In this document: in pieces, positions 32,270-34,749 of the stretch
Layout: each line of letters starts with the position of its first letter
Numbering within the stretch: position 1 is the first letter of the stretch
Source: Sediminibacterium sp.
Lineage (GTDB): Bacteria; Bacteroidota; Bacteroidia; Chitinophagales; Chitinophagaceae
Direction: 5' to 3'
DNA: 34,749 nt
Assembly: GCA_023263235.1 (NCBI GenBank)
Contig: JALQXE010000174.1
Location: forward strand, 1-34,749
The notes under the pieces: generated by a model
Databases searched by the model: none
Seen by the model: only the letters and a program-made list of their open reading frames with translations
Told to the model about the DNA's origin: nothing
Program-made: the position numbers and the translations under genes

Positions 32270-33538
32270 ATGAGGTATTATTGGATTGGATTAATTTGCG
32301 TTTGCTTTATGGCGGCGCCTGTTCAAGCACAGCGAAATCCAGACCTTGTGATAGATCCCAATATCCATACTGTTTTAATACATCCAAAAGGTAGTCCTTT
32401 GGCCCCACCCATTATCATTCTAAATAGCGGGGGTAGTTTACAAATTAGTTTTGATGATTTTAAAGCAAACTATCAGGATTACGCCTATTCTATTGAACTT
32501 GTTGATAGTAATTGGCAGTCTATTAGTATGAATGAGTTTGAATATATAAACGGTTTTAATCAAAATAAAATAAATAATTATTCAGTATCCTCTATTGCTA
32601 CCCAAAAATATTTTCATTACCAATTCAACTTTCCTAATAATTATTGTAGCCCTAAATTATCGGGCAATTATATTTTAAAGGTTTTTAAAAATGGAGACAA
32701 AACAAATATTGCGTTTACCAAAAGGTTTTATGTCGCGTCTAGTATTGTAAACATTAATGCTCAAGTACAAGAGCCATTTGATGGTGCTATTTCAAGAACC
32801 CATCAACGCATAAAAGCCAGTATTGATATAAGGGATATACCCAATTTTCAAAACAATCAGTTAACGGTAAAAGTAATTCAAAACAATAGGTTTAATGATG
32901 CAAAAACTACCACTGCACCAAGTTTTATGCGCAATACCTATTTGGAATTCAATAATGATGGGGAACTGGTTTTTCCTGCCGGAAAAGAATACCGATGGCT
33001 TGATTTGCAAAGTTTACAACTAAGGTCAGATAGGATTGCAGAAATCAATAATAAAGAAGCAGTTACTAAAATAATAATGAGACCGGATGGAACGCGCGCA
33101 AATTTGTTGTATTCTACTTTTAAAGATTTGAACGGTGGCTATTTAATTATGAATACAGATAATGTTCAAAGTGAAAATCAAAACGATTATGCGCAAGTGC
33201 AGTTCACGTATGTTCCCAAAGACAATATTCCTTATTTGGATCAAAAATTATATTTAGCAGGAGCTATCACTCATAATATCTTAGATCCTAATGCCGAAAT
33301 GCAATTTGACGTAAAGTTGGGCGTCTATCAAAAAACACTTTTACTAAAACAGGGTTATTATAGTTACTCTTATATATTAAGAGACCGAAATGCCCCCAAT
33401 GATTTAGACGATTTTACCGAAACCGAGGGCAATCATTTTGAGACAGAGAATAATTATACCATTTTAGTATACTATCATGCACCAGGCACCCTTAATGACC
33501 AGTTGGTGGGTTTTGCAACCATAAATAGCCTTTTTTAA
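32270..33538 (+). CDS. Type IX secretion system plug protein (DUF5103 family)
   Basis: 422 residues, signal peptide 1-20 (PVQA-Q). It fits the T9SS plug family, formerly DUF5103: the N-terminal domain with ILNSGGSLQISFDDFKANYQ, YAYSIELVDSNWQSISMNEF and EYINGFNQNKINNYSVSS, followed by a second beta domain (about 125-220, with RFYVAS) and a long C-terminal region ending VGFATINSLF. Plug occupies the periplasmic end of the SprA pore when no cargo is passing, as shown in SprA structures. Unlike E. coli-type systems this pathway is limited to Bacteroidota, so the gene is a strong taxonomic marker. No other T9SS core gene is in the window, which is usual since these genes are scattered. It is directly followed by the SRP RNA gene. 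Confidence 0.82.
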   Translation: MRYYWIGLICVCFMAAPVQAQRNPDLVIDPNIHTVLIHPKGSPLAPPIIILNSGGSLQISFDDFKANYQDYAYSIELVDSNWQSISMNEFEYINGFNQNKINNYSVSSIATQKYFHYQFNFPNNYCSPKLSGNYILKVFKNGDKTNIAFTKRFYVASSIVNINAQVQEPFDGAISRTHQRIKASIDIRDIPNFQNNQLTVKVIQNNRFNDAKTTTAPSFMRNTYLEFNNDGELVFPAGKEYRWLDLQSLQLRSDRIAEINNKEAVTKIIMRPDGTRANLLYSTFKDLNGGYLIMNTDNVQSENQNDYAQVQFTYVPKDNIPYLDQKLYLAGAITHNILDPNAEMQFDVKLGVYQKTLLLKQGYYSYSYILRDRNAPNDLDDFTETEGNHFETENNYTILVYYHAPGTLNDQLVGFATINSLF

Positions 33539-33553
33539 TCTCCTCATTTGTGC

Positions 33554-33561
33554 TACATTTG
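33554..33561 (+). promoter_or_regulatory. -7 promoter element (TACATTTG) of the SRP RNA gene
   Basis: An exact TAnnTTTG five bases before the GGCAGG that begins the terminal stem of the RNA. It acts as an internal ruler: transcription would start about 4-5 bases after the box. The -33 region is T-rich (33531-33536) without TTG. Confidence 0.65.
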
Positions 33562-33562
33562 C

Positions 33563-33666
33563 ACCGGCAGGTCTTACACGACCAGCTCCTGCCGAACCTC
33601 CCCAGGACAGGAATGTAGCAAGGATAGGTGGTTGAGCGGTGCGATGTGAGTAGCCTGCCACTTTTT
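33563..33666 (+). ncRNA. ffs: Signal recognition particle RNA, small bacterial (4.5S-like)
   Basis: The RNA of the SRP, which with Ffh targets membrane proteins co-translationally. The diagnostic domain IV hairpin is intact: CAGG (33603-33606), stem ACA, GGAA tetraloop (33610-33613), stem TGT, AGCA (33617-33620); the CAGG/AGCA symmetric loop binds the Ffh M domain. GGCAGG (33566-33571) and CCTGCC (33654-33659) close the long outer stem, followed by TTTTT. A second CCTGCC copy (33588-33593) could pair with the same 5' arm. Ends are approximate to a few bases. It sits between the plug and transaldolase genes. Confidence 0.92.
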
Positions 33667-33681
33667 AATATTTTAAGTGGC
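33657..33681 (+). terminator. Hairpin at the end of the SRP RNA gene
   Basis: GCCACTT (33657-33663) and AAGTGGC (33675-33681) pair around an AT loop that starts with a T run. It overlaps the 3' closing stem of the RNA. It could terminate or set the 3' end; a run of T's inside rather than after the stem makes this uncertain. Confidence 0.4.
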
Positions 33682-33701
33682 ATAACCCTAAACCTACCTA
33701 T

Positions 33702-34352
33702 ATGAAATTTTTTATCGACACTGGTAATTTAGCCCAAATTAAAGAAGCCAATGAATTAGGCATCTTAGACGGCGTAACAACCAATCCTTCTTTAATGGCC
33801 CAAGTGGGTGTAAAAGGAGAAGCTGCGATTGCCGCACACTATAAAGCAATATGTGAAATTGTTAATGGCGATATTAGTGCCGAAGTATTGTCCACCGATT
33901 TTGCAACGATGGTAGAAGAAGGTAAAAAGTTAGCTGCCATTCACCCAAATATTGTGGTGAAAGTACCCATGATTAAAGATGGTATTAAAGCTATAAAGTG
34001 GTTTACCGATAATGGTATTCGCACAAACTGTACTTTAATATTTTCTGCTGGCCAAGCTATTTTAGCTGCAAAAGCGGGTGCAACTTATGTATCTCCATTC
34101 ATTGGTCGCATTGACGATAGTTCTTGGGATGGCATGGAATTAATTAGCCAAATCCGTCACATATATGATGTACAAGGATTCCAATCACAAATTTTAGCAG
34201 CATCTATCCGTAATGCTTTGCATATTGTAAAAGCAGCTGAAGCGGGTGCTGATGTTTGCACTTGTCCTTTAGATTCAATCTTAGGATTATTAAAGCATCC
34301 TTTAACGGATATTGGATTAGCTAAGTTCTTAGAAGACGCTAAGAAAATGTAA
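33702..34352 (+). CDS. tal: Transaldolase (TalC type; fructose-6-phosphate aldolase subfamily)
   Basis: 216 residues, a short decameric-type TIM barrel of the Tal/FSA family in the pentose phosphate pathway. It opens MKFFIDTGNLAQIKEANELG with Asp6, then VTTNPSL; the Schiff-base Lys is Lys87 in VVKVPM, in a strand after a PNIVVK stretch. Databases often call this form fructose-6-phosphate aldolase (fsa). Two discriminating residues argue for transaldolase: Glu61 in ISAEVLS where FSA has Gln, and Phe132 in SPFIGR where FSA has Tyr. Both changes are known from published family comparisons. I therefore infer dihydroxyacetone transfer between sugar phosphates, not aldol cleavage. It overlaps the convergent AlkD-like gene by 14 bases. 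Confidence 0.9.
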   Translation: MKFFIDTGNLAQIKEANELGILDGVTTNPSLMAQVGVKGEAAIAAHYKAICEIVNGDISAEVLSTDFATMVEEGKKLAAIHPNIVVKVPMIKDGIKAIKWFTDNGIRTNCTLIFSAGQAILAAKAGATYVSPFIGRIDDSSWDGMELISQIRHIYDVQGFQSQILAASIRNALHIVKAAEAGADVCTCPLDSILGLLKHPLTDIGLAKFLEDAKKM

Positions 34353-34749
34353 TTTTTTTTAAAGCTTCACGCTTTGATAAGTTAGATAGAGATGGGTGGT
34401 CCTTTACAAATTGGACTACCCATTTTTTATTGGTATTTGCATACGCGCGTAATGCCCATCCAATGGCTTTTCGTACAAAGAAGTCTTCGTGCAAATGACT
34501 GTTCTCAATATACTTACTTAATAAATTTTTATCGGTCTTTGTTTTGTAGGTGAGTTGGAATAAAATACTCATTCTAATCAACCATATATTGCTTGATTGG
34601 TTCCACTTGTTAGTATATGTTTCGATATGTTCAGGATACAATAAGAAAAATTTACTAATAACATGTGTATTGGTGCTATCCACCGAATCCCACCAGCTTT
34701 TATGTGTAATCATCCATTCAATTAATGGGAGGGTTTTAATAGACCATAA
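34339..34749 (-). CDS. AlkD-like DNA-alkylation repair protein, C-terminal part
   Basis: The frame runs to the right edge (LWSIKTLPLIEWMITHKSWWDSVDS...), so the N-terminus is missing; 136 residues are visible. HEAT-like helical repeats with the family signatures THKSWWDSVD, WLIRMSILFQLTYK and DFFVRKAIGWALRAYANTN match the DNA_alkylation (AlkD) family. AlkD glycosylases remove N3- and N7-alkylpurines, using Trp/Asp residues rather than base flipping. The catalytic Asp is expected in the visible WWDSVD, where Asp is present. The gene ends inside the convergent transaldolase gene by 14 bases. The ATG in the frame at 34713 is internal, not the start. Confidence 0.82.
   Translation of the reverse strand, partial: LWSIKTLPLIEWMITHKSWWDSVDSTNTHVISKFFLLYPEHIETYTNKWNQSSNIWLIRMSILFQLTYKTKTDKNLLSKYIENSHLHEDFFVRKAIGWALRAYANTNKKWVVQFVKDHPSLSNLSKREALKKITFS

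Noticed and set aside
33464..33683. Short minus-strand reading frames over the SRP RNA gene
   Set aside because: They are antisense readings of a structured RNA and of the plug gene end, with no recognisable protein features.

Overview
The window is AT-rich chromosomal DNA from a member of the Bacteroidota. The signs are a type IX secretion (T9SS) plug protein, a CzcA efflux pump fused to a TolC-like domain, a lipid-anchored TamA/BamA-family protein, an archaeal/eukaryotic-type prolyl-tRNA synthetase, and repeated TAnnTTTG promoter elements (the -7 box of this phylum). A Chitinophagaceae-like host is my guess from overall protein character, not a demonstrated placement. I see no phage, transposase, CRISPR array, rRNA or tRNA gene.

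Left part (1-6860): the end of a porin-like gene, then a metal-handling block of a periplasmic HMA metallochaperone, a small His/Met-containing exported protein, a 1454-residue CzcA-TolC fusion and its lipoprotein adaptor CzcB. Next, on the minus strand (6876-10002), is a tightly overlapped three-gene operon: M42 metallopeptidase, class I glutamine amidotransferase and an ATP-grasp-like protein. It looks like an uncharacterised amide- or peptide-forming pathway and is the best candidate here for an undescribed system. A LuxE-like adenylating enzyme stands alone next to it.

Middle (11125-14615, minus): an unrecognised single-pass membrane protein with a periplasmic propeller-like part and a possible winged-helix tail, then the dapD-EamA pair. 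The EamA transporter has an ATA exactly where its ATG should be, overlapping the dapD stop codon.

Right-middle (14720-22855, plus): a run of housekeeping genes: tsaC-like, a family 9 glycosyltransferase, cca-type nucleotidyltransferase, a pRiA4b ORF-3-like protein with an acidic tail, miaA, and a catalytic plus non-catalytic M16 peptidase pair ending in a strong terminator. A minus-strand pair follows (22944-25580): a Gly/Trp/Tyr-rich lipoprotein and a FadL-like outer-membrane barrel.

Right end (25714-34749): proS, truB, TamL-like barrel, SPOUT RNA methyltransferase, LolC/E-like permease, T9SS plug, the SRP RNA gene, a transaldolase, and a DNA-alkylation-repair (AlkD-like) gene cut by the window edge. 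RNA maturation (t6A, i6A, pseudouridine-55, CCA addition, ribose methylation, Pro-tRNA charging, SRP RNA) and envelope biogenesis (Lol, Tam, T9SS, porins) are the two recurring themes.
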